A stretch of 64,000 bases of DNA, from assembly GCA_029817715.1 (NCBI GenBank), contig JARUPY010000473.1:1116001-1180000 (forward strand), in the 5' to 3' direction. The translations under genes were made by a program, and so were the position numbers. Below the pieces are notes generated by a model that saw only the letters and a list, made by a program, of their open reading frames with translations, made no database searches and was not told the DNA's origin. Below, piece by piece: positions 34,555 through 46,001 of this stretch. How positions within the stretch are numbered: the first letter of the stretch is position 1; the number at the start of each line of letters is the position of its first letter. Source of the stretch: Melastoma dodecandrum. Taxonomy: Eukaryota; Streptophyta; Magnoliopsida; Myrtales; Melastomataceae.

Positions 34555-35529
34555 ATGAACATGAGTATATCCATGGTAATCTGCAAACCCGCTAAGCCCT
34601 TCCTCGAGGACGTGCCTGGTCGCCTCGACCTCAGCCCCTTGATCCCTCCCCGGGAAAGGGAGAAGGTCGTCGTCGTATTAGGCGCCACCGGGACTGGGAA
34701 ATCGCGTCTCTCCATCGACATCGCGTCCCGGTTCCCCGCCGAGATCGTGAATTCAGATAAGATGCAGGTTTACCAGGGCCTCAATGTTGTCACCAATAAG
34801 GTCACCGAGGAAGAGAAGTGCGGCATCCCTCATCACTTGCTGGGGAATATCTGCCCTGATGCGGATTTCACAGCAGGGGATTTCTGTGGCCTGGCCTCTG
34901 TCGCCGTCGATTCCATCTCTGCGCGCGGTCAGCATCCGATCATCGTCGGCGGGTCTAATTCATACGTCGAAGCGCTGGTCTCCGATCCTAGTTTTAACTT
35001 TAGGTCTAGGTACGAGTGCTGCTTCCTGTGGGTGGACGTCGCGATGCCCGTGCTGCATTCGTTCGTGTCGGAGAGGGTCAACAGGATGCTCGGAAAGGGG
35101 CTGGTAGAGGAGGTAGGGAAGGTCTTTGATCCCAATGCGGATTATTCCCGGGGAATTAAGAGGGCCATCGGAGTCCCTGAGCTTGACTTATACTTCCGGA
35201 CGGAGAAGTTCCTCGATGAGAACTACCGGAAGCGACTGCTGGAGGAGGCCATCGCCGAAATCAAGTATAACACCTGCAAATTGGCCTGCCACCAGTTGGA
35301 GAAGATCCACCGGCTCCGAAACTTCAAGAGATGGAACGTCCACAGGCTAGATGCGACGCAGGTGTTCCAGAAGCAAGGAGCAGAAGCCGACGAAGCATGG
35401 AGGCAGCTCGTCATCGAGCCCAGCACGTCAATCGTGGCAGAGTTCCTCTACGGAGCTACGAAATACGCCCCGGCAAAAGCACTCATCCGACGAGCACTTT
35501 CCACAGTCAGCGGCAGGGTACTCGCCTAG
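34555..35529 (+). CDS. IPT3: Adenylate isopentenyltransferase (cytokinin biosynthesis), IPT3/5-like
   Basis: Transfers the dimethylallyl group to ADP/ATP, the first step of isoprenoid cytokinin synthesis, usually in plastids. A single uninterrupted frame of 324 residues, as expected for the intronless plant IPT genes. The P-loop GATGTGKS lies at about residues 43-50, followed by LSIDIASRFPAEIVNSDKMQ with the catalytic aspartate, YQGLNVVTNKVTEEEKCGIP and HHLLG. Then come PIIVGGSNSYVEALV, CCFLWVDVAMPVLHSFVSER, DYSRGIKRAIGVPELD and IKYNTCKLACHQLEKIHRL. It is an ADP/ATP type rather than the longer tRNA-IPT type (no C-terminal zinc finger). Wording such as GGSNSYVEALV and LWVDVA points to the IPT3/IPT5 branch; the exact orthologue is not settled by eye. 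Two more in-frame ATGs follow within seven codons. Confidence 0.92.
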   Translation: MNMSISMVICKPAKPFLEDVPGRLDLSPLIPPREREKVVVVLGATGTGKSRLSIDIASRFPAEIVNSDKMQVYQGLNVVTNKVTEEEKCGIPHHLLGNICPDADFTAGDFCGLASVAVDSISARGQHPIIVGGSNSYVEALVSDPSFNFRSRYECCFLWVDVAMPVLHSFVSERVNRMLGKGLVEEVGKVFDPNADYSRGIKRAIGVPELDLYFRTEKFLDENYRKRLLEEAIAEIKYNTCKLACHQLEKIHRLRNFKRWNVHRLDATQVFQKQGAEADEAWRQLVIEPSTSIVAEFLYGATKYAPAKALIRRALSTVSGRVLA

Positions 35530-36851
35530 CCTCTGCGGAAGTAGTTAAAGGATTTGGAAGAGAGACAGAGAGACGGCAACAGAGCGGTTGCCGGAAGAAT
35601 ATATGGAAAGAGTTCCCTGAGGCCATTTTGCCCTCGTCGGTCCGCATGTAACACACTACGATTAGGAGGTCCGCTATTCAGTGTAATAAAAAGTATCATC
35701 TTCGTAGAAGCCATTGACGTCTAACTCCTCTAGCCGCACGTTAAACCTACCTAGAAAAGTTTAAGCAGTTTCCACGTAATATCAAAGCGGTACTGAATTC
35801 AAACACCGTACACGCAAAAATTCATAACAGAATTGGTATAAGAAATTCGCGTAGCCTTGAAGCAACGATCAGGAGCCAAAAATGCTAGTCCGATTCAACT
35901 TGAATGGACGTTACTCGGCCGACCGATTCACTAACATTCTCTCCACATCGGGATCCCTGACCGACTCCGTTAACGTGGTTTGGATCGTACAGTATGGAAT
36001 GCAACAAAATTATAGAGAAAGGTGCTGAGTAGTGTTGTGAATTTTTAAAATAATAAGAAGGAAGAAGATGGATAGATATATGCATTTGGTTGCCATAGAA
36101 ATTAATGAAGACGACATGGACATGATGATGACATCCACACCAGCACCAATGTCAATCCCCCCCAAAAATAAATAATAACAGATAAAAGAAGAGAAGTTGG
36201 GCCAACTCAATCACCAAAAGAAAAAGAAGACTAAAGTAATTTCTGCAATTGTTGGAAGAAGGGGATAAATTCAAAAGTGATTAAGCATCATTATATTGTA
36301 GTTGTTAGGTCTATGTTCATAATAATAATCCCCCCCCTGTGCCTTATGTTGTGAATACGTAGCGAACCGACACAGACTGACTTGTAAGAAAAGATATTAA
36401 TGGAATAATTCATATGGGCGAATCCCACACGCTTAAGTGAAAAAAACAAAAGCTATCTTCTTCTTTTATTTTCCTTTTGTTTCTTTTCTTTTATTAGCTG
36501 GCCAATCATCACCCCTAATAATAAGGCTAAAAAGAATTCATACAATATCTTCTTATTTTTTTTTTTTCATCACCGGATATGAAATGTATCCGTAGCCTTT
36601 AGTTATATCTACTTTTGTCCAAATTTCATGTCGCATTCATTGCTCAACAGCTTGCTTACTTGATATTATTGATACCGGAGGCGAAATTTGGACAGACATC
36701 GTGTTCGTTCGTGTAAGTATGATAACTTTATGATGATGATACGACATGTTGCCGTGGATTTCATATGTCGTAGGACCTAGGGAGATATCAGCTGTAATAA
36801 GCTTGCTTGCTTGCTTGCTTCTTCACCTTTTATAGTCTCGATCCCGAGTTC
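35530..36851. other. Intergenic region downstream of IPT
   Basis: About 1.3 kb, AT-rich, no recognisable gene. Holds a (GCTT)n microsatellite at about 36800-36822 and short A/T tracts. The right end contains the 3' UTR of the minus-strand eight-cysteine protein. Confidence 0.5.
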
Positions 36852-37367
36852 TCACGGCCTCAGCCTCCCATCGCACGAGTACGTGACGTTGCACACCTCG
36901 GGGACTATGACGTGGTACTCGTGCACTGGCCTAGCTAGGAATACCGGCAGGTGGACGAGCAGGTCGCAGACGCATGTCTCGTCCACCTCCTTCAGCCATC
37001 TGCAGCAGTCCTCTCCAGCGGGGCCAGGATCACGGTGTCCGTGGTGGTGGTGGTGATGGCGGTGTTGGTGCCGGCGATGATGATGGAGCCCGTGGCTGTC
37101 GCCGTCGTCCGGAGGAGAAGGCGGCTCGGGAGGGTATGGCCCCGGGTTGTAAGGGAGCGAGGAGCACGCGTAGTTCACGAGCGAGAACTGGGAGACGCAG
37201 AGGGGATGTTGCTCTGGGGGAGACAGGGGCAGGGGCAGGGGCCGGGTCATGCCGAGACGCTGGGAGTCGGAGCCACGTGCTAGTAGAATCGATAGGAGTG
37301 CAGCAAACAGCACCGCCATCATCGCAGACACTCGAGATGTACTCCCCGTGATGACTACCACTCTCAT
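36852..37367 (-). CDS. Secreted eight-cysteine-motif (LTP/2S albumin superfamily) protein with His-rich insert
   Basis: One exon, 171 residues. Residues 1-33 look like a signal peptide (AMMAVLFAALLSILLA). The eight-cysteine motif is present: LCVSQFSLVNYAC for cysteines 1-2, EDCCRWL for 3-4, ETCVCDLL for 5-6, then EVCNVTYSC for 7-8. Between cysteines 2 and 3, where most family members have 10-20 residues, there is a long Pro/Asp then His-rich insert (HHHRRHQHRHHHHHHGH). Family members bind lipids in the apoplast or inhibit hydrolases; the insert would add metal binding or pH sensitivity, which is inference. The start is the second in-frame ATG; an earlier one at 37454 would put 29 polar residues before the leader. 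A TATA-like tataaaaat lies at about 37439-37431, roughly 65 bp upstream. Confidence 0.82.
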   Translation of the reverse strand: MRVVVITGSTSRVSAMMAVLFAALLSILLARGSDSQRLGMTRPLPLPLSPPEQHPLCVSQFSLVNYACSSLPYNPGPYPPEPPSPPDDGDSHGLHHHRRHQHRHHHHHHGHRDPGPAGEDCCRWLKEVDETCVCDLLVHLPVFLARPVHEYHVIVPEVCNVTYSCDGRLRP

Positions 37368-37852
37368 TTTTTGATGTGTTGGGCTCTGTTTATTCTGGAC
37401 GTGTAGGGAGGGAGGGGGGAGCGGGGGGTGATTTTTATACTTGACTATGAACAAAGGGAAAGTGAAATGTTCAAGGATGGATGGATCATGAGGTTCTTGC
37501 CTTAACCTTAATGTTTAGGATGGATGTAGTTGGAGTTTGATTTGATCACTTGGGGAAGGACAAAAGGGAGTTGAGAGACAAAAATAGCATACACCCCATT
37601 TCATTCATTTGGGATGATTCTCAGTAAACTCTGCTGGGGTTGGATTGAATTTTGATTTGATGCCCACCAAAGTACAACCTTAAACCCCTTGTCCTAACTT
37701 CAGGATGTTATCAGGGAGAAGAACGTTTCGGGCGATTGAAGATCGCAGGTTTGTTTTGAGTTCAGCAGAGTTGCCTGCAAGCTTACTCTTCCCATTCCTC
37801 CCCGCCAGATTCGACGTCTGCTGTAATCGTAGTGCGTTGTTTCGCAGTTTCC
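37368..37852. other. Spacer between the eight-cysteine gene and the orphan exon
   Basis: About 480 bp. It carries the promoter of the minus-strand gene and, at the right, a possible 5' leader of the exon at 37853. No other feature recognised. Confidence 0.4.
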
Positions 37853-37915
37853 ATGGCTAAAAGGAATCAGGGATCTGACACGGGAGGAGTTCAGTTAAAT
37901 CGAAACAGGCATAAG
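37853..37915 (+). pseudogene. Possible first coding exon of a gene cut by the Copia insertion
   Basis: An ATG in good context (ttccATGGCT) opens a 21-codon hydrophilic segment (MAKRNQGSDTGGVQ, then RNRHK) that ends exactly at a gtaatg donor. The next 79 bp lead to the left end of the Copia element at 37995. No continuing exon was found in the 236 bp right of the element (45765-46001). It may be a short gene truncated by the insertion, or chance; I do not recognise it. Confidence 0.25.
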
Positions 37916-37994
37916 GTAATGTGTGTCCCGGGTGATTTCTATCTAAAACTGGCGCTCGGAGAAGTTTCGCCTTTGCCATACTTGCCAAGATAAC

Positions 37995-39627
37995 TGTTAG
38001 TGCGTGCACGTATGTGCCAAGACACTTTGTAATATATATGAATAGTTGTTAATAAAGGCAAGTATTTACTGTTTTATTAATTACTTTTCTGCTCGTAATT
38101 AACTTTACGGTAAAGTCCCATAGATTGATTATTTGTCAATCTAGAATTGTCCTTGATCGGATAGATGTTTAGATGGGACATAAACATCTAGATCAACGCC
38201 GAGTATAACTAAGGTCGAGTTAGACCAAGGGATGGATGTTCAAGTTATACTCGGGGGTGTCTAAGTTTAGGGTACACTGGACACGACCCGTTTATAGAGA
38301 ATACCACATATTAAACGTCATTGGTCACTTCTCTTATTGAACGAGTGTAACTGATCTCCTGACTTGAGACTTCCATTTATTCTATGCGTGGAGTTGTTCA
38401 CTTTGATGCCGTTAAAAACAATCTTTAATCGGATTGTGAGTAATACGGTTATTGGGTGTGCAACGAAGCGTAGAGAGGATAGTGTTGAGTCAATATAGGA
38501 TTCATCGCTCTCTTGGATTAGAGAGTTGACATCCTGGCCTCTTGATTGAGATATTAGTGATTTTAAACACACGGCCGTAGATGAATGTTTATCATTGAAG
38601 TTAAGATCTATTATATATCAGAAATTAAGTAAAACGATTAATTTAGTGATGACGCATGATGCACTGAATTAATCGGGATATCGGTGAGATGAAGAGATTA
38701 AATTACACAGTAGTCGGTTCAAAGTGGTTTTGGTTCATGATCAATATTCTATTACGTTGGATGACTGAAAACTGTTGCTAGACGGTTACCTCAGTCTATG
38801 TATGGATATATATTGCCTTCGTATATAGAACCTAGAGGGTCGCACGCAAAAGCACGCAGACACGGACATTGTTATTTAATTCTAATGGATATTAGAATTA
38901 TAAATTTTCAGAATTAGAATTTGTTGGATTATAAATTTATTCTGAGATATTCGGAAGCAATAAATCATAGTGTTGAATTTAAATTGATCAAGTATGTCTA
39001 AGTTATAGACTATGATGATATAATTATAATAATTAATTATTATATTATTATATTACTCATTATAATATCAAAGAGGCCGACCAAATGGGTTAAGCCCATA
39101 TGGCCCATTATCCACAAATTGAAATTGTTTCAATTGTTTGGTTCTGAAGCTCCGTACCCAATTGCCCAATTGCAAAGGTCAAATGATTACCTACGGGCTA
39201 TTGTAGCATAGCATTGCTACGTGTAATTCATTAGTTTTTTTTTACAATAAATCTAATTATAAGGCGGTACCACATCATATAAAAGAAGAAATCGGCCGTT
39301 TAGCTACAGAAGAAAGAAATCAATCCGGAAAAGCGAAGAAAACTTCATTCGGCCACAGAAAGAAATCTCTGGCCGAGGCTTCCGAAAGAAAATAGCAGAA
39401 AGAATTCCGAAGGCTAGCACAGAAGGGAGTTCGAAGTTGTTTGTGTTTCGTGTGCGTGGATACTTCTAGAGGAGTCACGTTTGGGACTCTTGAAGTTCGC
39501 ATCCGCAACAACAAGGTATGTTTTATTTAACGTTACTATTCGATTTATACGTATCACATAGATCCGGGGTGTGTTTCAGATAGTATTTTTGAAACGAGCT
39601 TCTGCTGCACCCGGTGGAAACCCTTCA
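37995..39627 (+). repeat. 5' LTR of the Copia element
   Basis: Starts TGTTAGTGCGTGCACG and ends AAACCCTTCA. A TATA-like segment (catcatataaaag) near 39267 is the likely promoter, giving a transcript start near 39295. Matches the 3' LTR over its full length. Confidence 0.92.
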
Positions 39628-40517
39628 GTGGTATCCGAGCTTATTTGTGATCGTATCGTATAAATCGATATTTTATTTTAACAAAAATTTAATTGAATGA
39701 TTATGATATTCCTTGCTGTGCCCACGAAATTATTGTAAAGAATCCAAGTAAGCACGGTTTTGAGTTTGCTTGCTGGAACTAAAAGACAATAATTAGTTAA
39801 AACTTTTATCAAAGACAAATTTGGCAGAAATTGAAAGGCTTTTAGGACTTGATGTACGAATCTTATCATTAAAATTGATTAAGATTACTTTGAGATAAAG
39901 TTTCCTAAGTTTAAATATAATTGTAAGAGAAATTTAATGGCTTACGATTATGAGAACTATAAGGGAACTTTAATTCGGCCGAAGTCTTGAATTAAAAGAA
40001 GAAGGCCAAGAAAGGTAAATGGTTTGGCCCGACATTATAAGGCTTGTAATATTAAAACATAATGGGTTACAAAATGGGCTTAAATTAAAATAGTTAAGCC
40101 CATCAATAAATAGAGGTGAGACAATTAATTAAAATCCCCTAAATATTAAGTCAAGTTTTATCTGCCTTCCATTTATAATAATGAAAATAGTCGACGTACT
40201 TCGTGAGTCGGTACAGCTCCGTTGTGGGCTCACGTTAGTATAGTTGTAGTTTTTCATCAATTATTAATGGGCCGACTTAACTCAGATTAATTGATTTGTT
40301 AGCTCAGCTAAGGTCAATTGATTTGATGGGCGAGGGGTTTAAGAAAATATTAACCCAAGTTAAGAACACCGAAGGTCACATGGATTTGTGACTGGCGAGT
40401 AGTGCCTACTTAACGACTATGGTGTGTAGGTACAGCTCAGTTGTGTGCATACTATAGGATTTGAGTATTCGGTCCCGCTAGGAATTATTACCAACTAATT
40501 CTCGAGCGTTTCTTGGG

Positions 40518-43500
40518 ATGAAATTGCAGGAAGGGAACCCTGTCGGGCCTCATGTACTCAAGATGATAGGGTACATAGAAAAGCTCGCAAGTTTGGGCTC
40601 CAAGATGGATACTCATTTGGCTGTTGATGCCATTTTGTGTTCCCTGCCTCCATCGTTTGCTCCGTTCGTGATGAACTTTAATATGAACAACATGGAGAAG
40701 AGTCTTGCCGATCTGTTGACCATGCTCAAGACAGCAGAGAAAGACATGAAACAGAAGACTGTTTCAAATGCAATGTTGGTGAGAAATACCAACAAGAGAA
40801 TGAGCAAGGGGAAGTTCAACCCCAAGGTCAAGAAATCAAAGATGTCTGCTTACCCGGGCCAAAAGCCCAAACTGAAGAAAGGCCAACAGATTCCCCAATC
40901 TGATGAGAAGGAAGCTATATGCTTTCACTGTGGCAAGAAAGGCCACTGGAAGAAGAATTGTTACCTCTTTCAAAAGAAAAATACCAGTGGGGCATGTGCT
41001 TCAGGTGTTTTTATGATTGAATGCAATTTTTCTGTTTCATCCTCATGGGTCCTAGATTCAGGATGTAGTTCTCATATCTGTGTGGACCTGCAGGGACTAA
41101 GTGAATGCAGACGGTTGTCCAAGGGCGAGATGGACCTACGAGTGGCTAATGGAGCAAGAGTAGCTGTATTAGCTGTAGGGACTTATAAAATAAGTTTGCC
41201 CAGTGGACTTATTTTGAAACTAGAAAACTGTTGTTATGTTCCAAGTTTTTCTATGAACATCATCTCGGTGTCCAGTTTAGACACCAAGGGTTTTGTGTTT
41301 AAATTTAAGGACAAGATGTGTTCCTTTTATCTAGATGATGTTTTCTATGGAAATGGATCATTAAATAATGGTTTGTATGTTTTAAACTTACATGAGCCGG
41401 TACATTGCATCGAGAATAAGAAACAGAAATCGTGTGACTCAAACCCAACTTACCTTTGGCATTGTAGACTTGGTCATATAAACGAGAAGCGCATTGCTAA
41501 GTTACTCAATGATGGGTATTTGGATTCATTTGAATTAGAATCCATAGATACATGCGAAGCTTGTTTACAAGGAAAGATGACCAAGAAACCTTTTTCCAAG
41601 ATTGGAGAAAGAGCAAATGAACTACTAGAACTCATACACAGTGATGTGTGCGGACCATTGTCAGTTTAGGCCAGAGGAGTTTATGTCTACTTCGTGACTT
41701 TTACGGATGATTTTAGCAGATATGGATATATCTATTTAATGCGGCAAAAGTCAGAAACTCTTGAAAAGTTTAAGGAGTTTAAGAATGAAGTAGAAAACCA
41801 ACTTGACAAAAAGATTAAGATCCTTCGAAGTGATCGAGGGGGCGAGTATCTTAGTCAAGAATTCATTGATTACCTCAAGGAGTGTGGCATAATTTCACAA
41901 CTTACACCTCCTCGAACGCCAGAGTGGAATGGTGTTTCAGAAAGGAGAAACCGCACACTCATGGATATGGTTAGATCAATGATGAGTCATGCAAGTCTTC
42001 CATTATCATTTTGGGGCTATGCCTTAGAAACGGCAGCATACATGCTTAACCGAGTTCCAACCAAAGCTGCAGATAAGACACCATATGAGTTATGGTTTGG
42101 GAAGAAACCAAATTTGTCTTATCTCAAAGTATGGGGTTGCGATGCTTATGTGAAGAACGATAGTTCTGATAAGCTTGCAGCAAGATCCATTAAGTGTATG
42201 TTTGTAGGTTATCCCAAAGAAACAAAGGGATATTATTTTTATCTTCCAAGTGAGCACAAAGTTATTATTGCTCGATATGTTACCTTCTTAGAAAGAGAGT
42301 TTATTTCTAAAAGGGGTAGTGGGAGTAAAATAAGTTTGGAAGAAATTTCAGACACTACAGACAGGTTGGAAAATGAACAGTTGGATATGGAGATAGTACC
42401 ACAAGTACAAGTGACTCCATTACCAGAACCTGTTCAAGAAACGCAAGATATACGTAAGTCTACGAGAGTACATCGAGAACCCGAGAGATATGGGTGGATT
42501 ATAACACAACATGAAGATGTACTACTCGTCGAGAACGACGAACCGTTGACTTATGAGGAAGCATTTACTTCAATAGATTCCGAGAAATGGATAGATGCCA
42601 TGAATTCCGAAATGGACTCCATGTATACTAACCAAGTTTGGGAGTTAGTAGATGCTCCAATTGGGGTAAAACCTATTGGATGCAAGTGGGTCTTCAAGAA
42701 GAAGATCGACATGGATGGGAATGTTAATACCTTTAAAGCAAGGCTAGTGGCAAAAGGTTTCACTCAACGTCAAGGGATCGACTATGATGAAACATTTTCG
42801 CCAGTTGCAATGCTGAAGTCTATTCGGATTTTACTTGCTATTGCAGCTTACAAGGATTACGAGATCTGGCAAATGGACGTTAAAACTGCTTTCTTAAACG
42901 GAAAGCTAGAGGAGGAAGTGTACATGGTACAACCTCCTGGTTTTATAACGTCTGAGAATACAGATAAAGTATGTAAGCTGAAGAGATCCATTTATGGATT
43001 AAAGCAAGCTTCTCGGAGCTGGAACATAAGATTTGATGAAGCAGTTAAGGATTTTGGCTTCATCAAGAATCCAGATGAACCTTGCGTTTACAAAAGGGTT
43101 AGTGGGAGCAGTATTGTCTTCCTAGTGCTGTATGTTGATGATATACTTCTTGTTGGAAATGATAAGTTCAGCCTAGAATCTACTAAAGATTGGCTAAATA
43201 AGTGTTTTGCAATGAAGGATCTTGGGGAAGCAACTTATATCTTAGGTATTAGAATATACCGAGATAGACAAAGAAGACTGCTAGGACTAAGTCAAAGTAC
43301 ATATATTGACAAGGTACTAAAGAGATTCAATATGCAAGATTCCAAGAGAGGATTCTTGCCACTGTCACATGGTATACAACTCTCCAAGGCGATATGTCCA
43401 CAGACACTAGAGGAGAGAAATAGAATGGGTAAGATACCATATGCTTCGGCTATTGGATCCATCATGTATGCTATGATATATACAAGACCTGATGTATCGT

Positions 43501-44120
43501 ATGCTTTGAGCATGACAAGTAGATATCAGGGTGATCCTGGAGAGGGTCATTGGACAGCAGTCAAAACTATCCTCAAGTATCTAAGAAGAACAAAAGATAT
43601 GTTCGTGGTCTATGGAGGCGATGAGGAATTGGTTGTCAGAGGATATACTGACGCCTGTTTCCAGACAGATTGTGACGATCTGAAATCGCAGCTGGGTTAT
43701 GTATTTTGTCTAAATGGAGCAGCTGTTTGCTGGAAAAGTTCAAAGCAAGAAACAGTTGCGGATTCTACAGCAGAGTCCGAGTACATAGCAGCTTCAGAAG
43801 CGTCAAAAGAAGCTGTTTTGATCAAGAATTTTATGACAGAACTTGAAGTGGTTCCTAGTAGTCATGGTCCAATACTACTATACTGTGACAACAATGCTGC
43901 CATAGCACAGGCAAAGGAACCAAGGTCTCACCAGCGATCTAAGCATGTACTGCGGAAATATCACATCCTCAGAGAAATAGTTCAGAGGGGTGATGTGTTG
44001 GTAAGTAAAGTAGACACTAGCGAGAATATCGCAGATCCACTCACTAAGGCCTTACCTCAGCAGAAACATGAGTCCCATGTGAGGGGCCTAGGACTGAGAG
44101 TTCATAGTGCTTGGCAATAG
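40518..44120 (+). pseudogene. Copia gag-pol polyprotein, N-terminus missing and one in-frame stop
   Basis: Two open segments (40518-41669 and 41694-44120) lie in the same frame and are separated by one TAG codon (41667-41669) between the pre-integrase region and the integrase. Domain order: partial gag, CCHC knuckle (CFHCGKKGHWKKNC), aspartic protease (WVLDSGCSSHI), GAG-pre-integrase (HCRLGHINEKR, CEACLQGK), integrase ([30 protein letters not shown]), reverse transcriptase ([24 protein letters not shown]), and RNase H ([21 protein letters not shown]). The first part of gag is absent: about 890 bp between the primer-binding site and 40518 is non-coding. This copy is therefore defective for its own proteins but keeps both LTRs and priming signals. 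Confidence 0.92.
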
Positions 44121-44134
44121 TGCAAGTGGGAGAT

Positions 44135-45764
44135 TGTTAGTGTGTGCACGTATGTGCCAAGACACTTTGTAATATATGTGAATAGTTGTTAATAAAGGCA
44201 AGTATTTACTGTTTATTAATTACTTTTCTGCTCGTAATTAACTTTACGGTAAAGTCCCATAGATTGATTATTTGTCAATCTAGAATTGTCCTTGATCGGA
44301 TAGATGTTTAGATGGGACATAAACATCTAGATCAACGCCGAGTATAACTAAGGTCGAGTTAGACCAAGGGATGGATGTTCAAGTTATACTCGGGGGTGCC
44401 TAAGTTTAGGGTACACTAAACACGACCCGTTTATAGATAATACCACATATTAAGCGTCATTGGTCAGTTCTCTTATTGAACGAGTGTAACTGATCTCCTG
44501 AATTGAGACCTTCATATATTCTATGCGTGGAGTTGTACACTTTGATGCCATTAAAAGCAGTTTTTAATTGGATTGTGAGTAATACGGTTATTGGGTGTAC
44601 AACGAAGCGTAGAGAGGATAGAGTTGAGTTAATATAGAATTCATCGCTCTCTTGGATTAGAGAGTTGACATCTTGGCCAATTGATTGAGATATTAGTGAT
44701 TTTAAACACATGGCCGTGAATGAATGTTTATAATTCAAGTTAAGATATATTATATCTCAGAAATCAAGTAAAACGATTAATTCAGTGATGACACATAATA
44801 CACTGAATTAATCGAGATGTCGGTGAGATGATGAGATTGAATTACACAGTAATCGGTTCAATTTGGTTTTGGTTCATGACTAATATTCTATTACGTTGGG
44901 TGACTGAAACCTGTTGCTAGACGGTTACCTCAGTCTGTGTAAGGATATATATTGCCTTCGTATATAGAACCTAGAGGGTCCACGCAAAAGCACGCAGACA
45001 CGGACATTGTTATTTAATTCTAATGTATATTAGAATTATAAATTTCCAGAATTAGAATTTGTTGGACTACAAATTTATTCTGAGATATTCGGAAGCAATA
45101 AATCCTAGTGTTGAATTTAAATTGATCAAGTATGTCTAAGTTATAGACTATGATGATATAATTATAATAATTAATTATTATATTATTATATTACTCATTA
45201 TAATATCAAGAGGCCGACCAAATGGGTTAAGCCCATATGGCCCATTATTCACAAATTGAAATTGTTTCAATTGTTTGGTTCTGAAGCTCCGTACCCAATT
45301 GCCCAATTGCAAAGGTCAAATGATTACCTACGGGCTAATGTAGCATAGCATTGCTACGTGTAATTCATTAGTTTTTTTTTACAATAAATCTAATTATAAG
45401 GCGGTACCACATCATATAAAAGAAGAAATCGGCCGTTTAGCCACATAAGTAAGAAATCAATTCGGAAAAGCGAAGAAAACTTCATTCGGCCACAGAAAGA
45501 AATCTCTGGCCGAGGCTTCCGAAAGAAAATAGCAGAAAGAATTCCGAAGGCTAGCACCGAAGGGAGTTCGAAGTTGTTTGTGTTTCGTGTGCGTGGATAC
45601 TTCTAGAGGAGTCACGTTTGGGACTCTTGAAGTTCGCATCCGCAACAACAAGGTATGTTTTATTTAACGTTACTATTCGATTTATACGTATCACATAGAT
45701 CCGGGGTGTGTTTCGGATAGTTTTTCCGAAACGAGCTTCCGTTGCGCCCGGTGGAAACCCATCA
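44135..45764 (+). repeat. 3' LTR of the Copia element
   Basis: Follows the polypurine tract directly, starts TGTTAGTGTGTGCACG and ends AAACCCATCA at the target duplication ataac. Confidence 0.92.
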
Positions 45765-46001
45765 ATAACATCATGAACTGACGCCGAGCCACGAGCCTTT
45801 CTGCAATTGCTAGTTCCGTTTACTTTGGCTAAACATGTATTACTCCACTCTATTGACGAAAAGAGTAGCAAAAACTTGAAAACAAATGACCAGCAAGCAA
45901 AACATGGAAGAGAAAAATTTGAAGCCCCGGAGACAGAAAACGTCGCAATCTAGGCAACACTAGCGGATGATTCACGAGAAAAGCAGGTAGTCATGAGCAG
46001 C

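Larger units (their letters stand above)
37995..45764 (+). mobile_element. Copia LTR retrotransposon, 7770 bp
   Basis: Direct LTRs of 1633 bp (37995-39627) and 1630 bp (44135-45764) start TGTTAGTG and end in CA. A 5-bp target duplication, ataac, sits at 37990-37994 and 45765-45769. The primer-binding site tggtatccgagc follows the 5' LTR by one base (from 39629), complementary to initiator tRNA-Met with one difference. The polypurine tract caagtgggagat precedes the 3' LTR. Long LTRs and this polypurine tract recall the Tork/Angela group, though lineage is not proved. The LTRs differ by scattered substitutions and small indels only, so the insertion is relatively young. Confidence 0.95.

Noticed and set aside
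41667..41669. Programmed read-through of the Copia TAG codon
   Set aside because: Copia elements normally use one uninterrupted frame, the stop sits inside a conserved region rather than at the gag-pol boundary, and this copy also lacks the gag start; a simple nonsense mutation is the better explanation.
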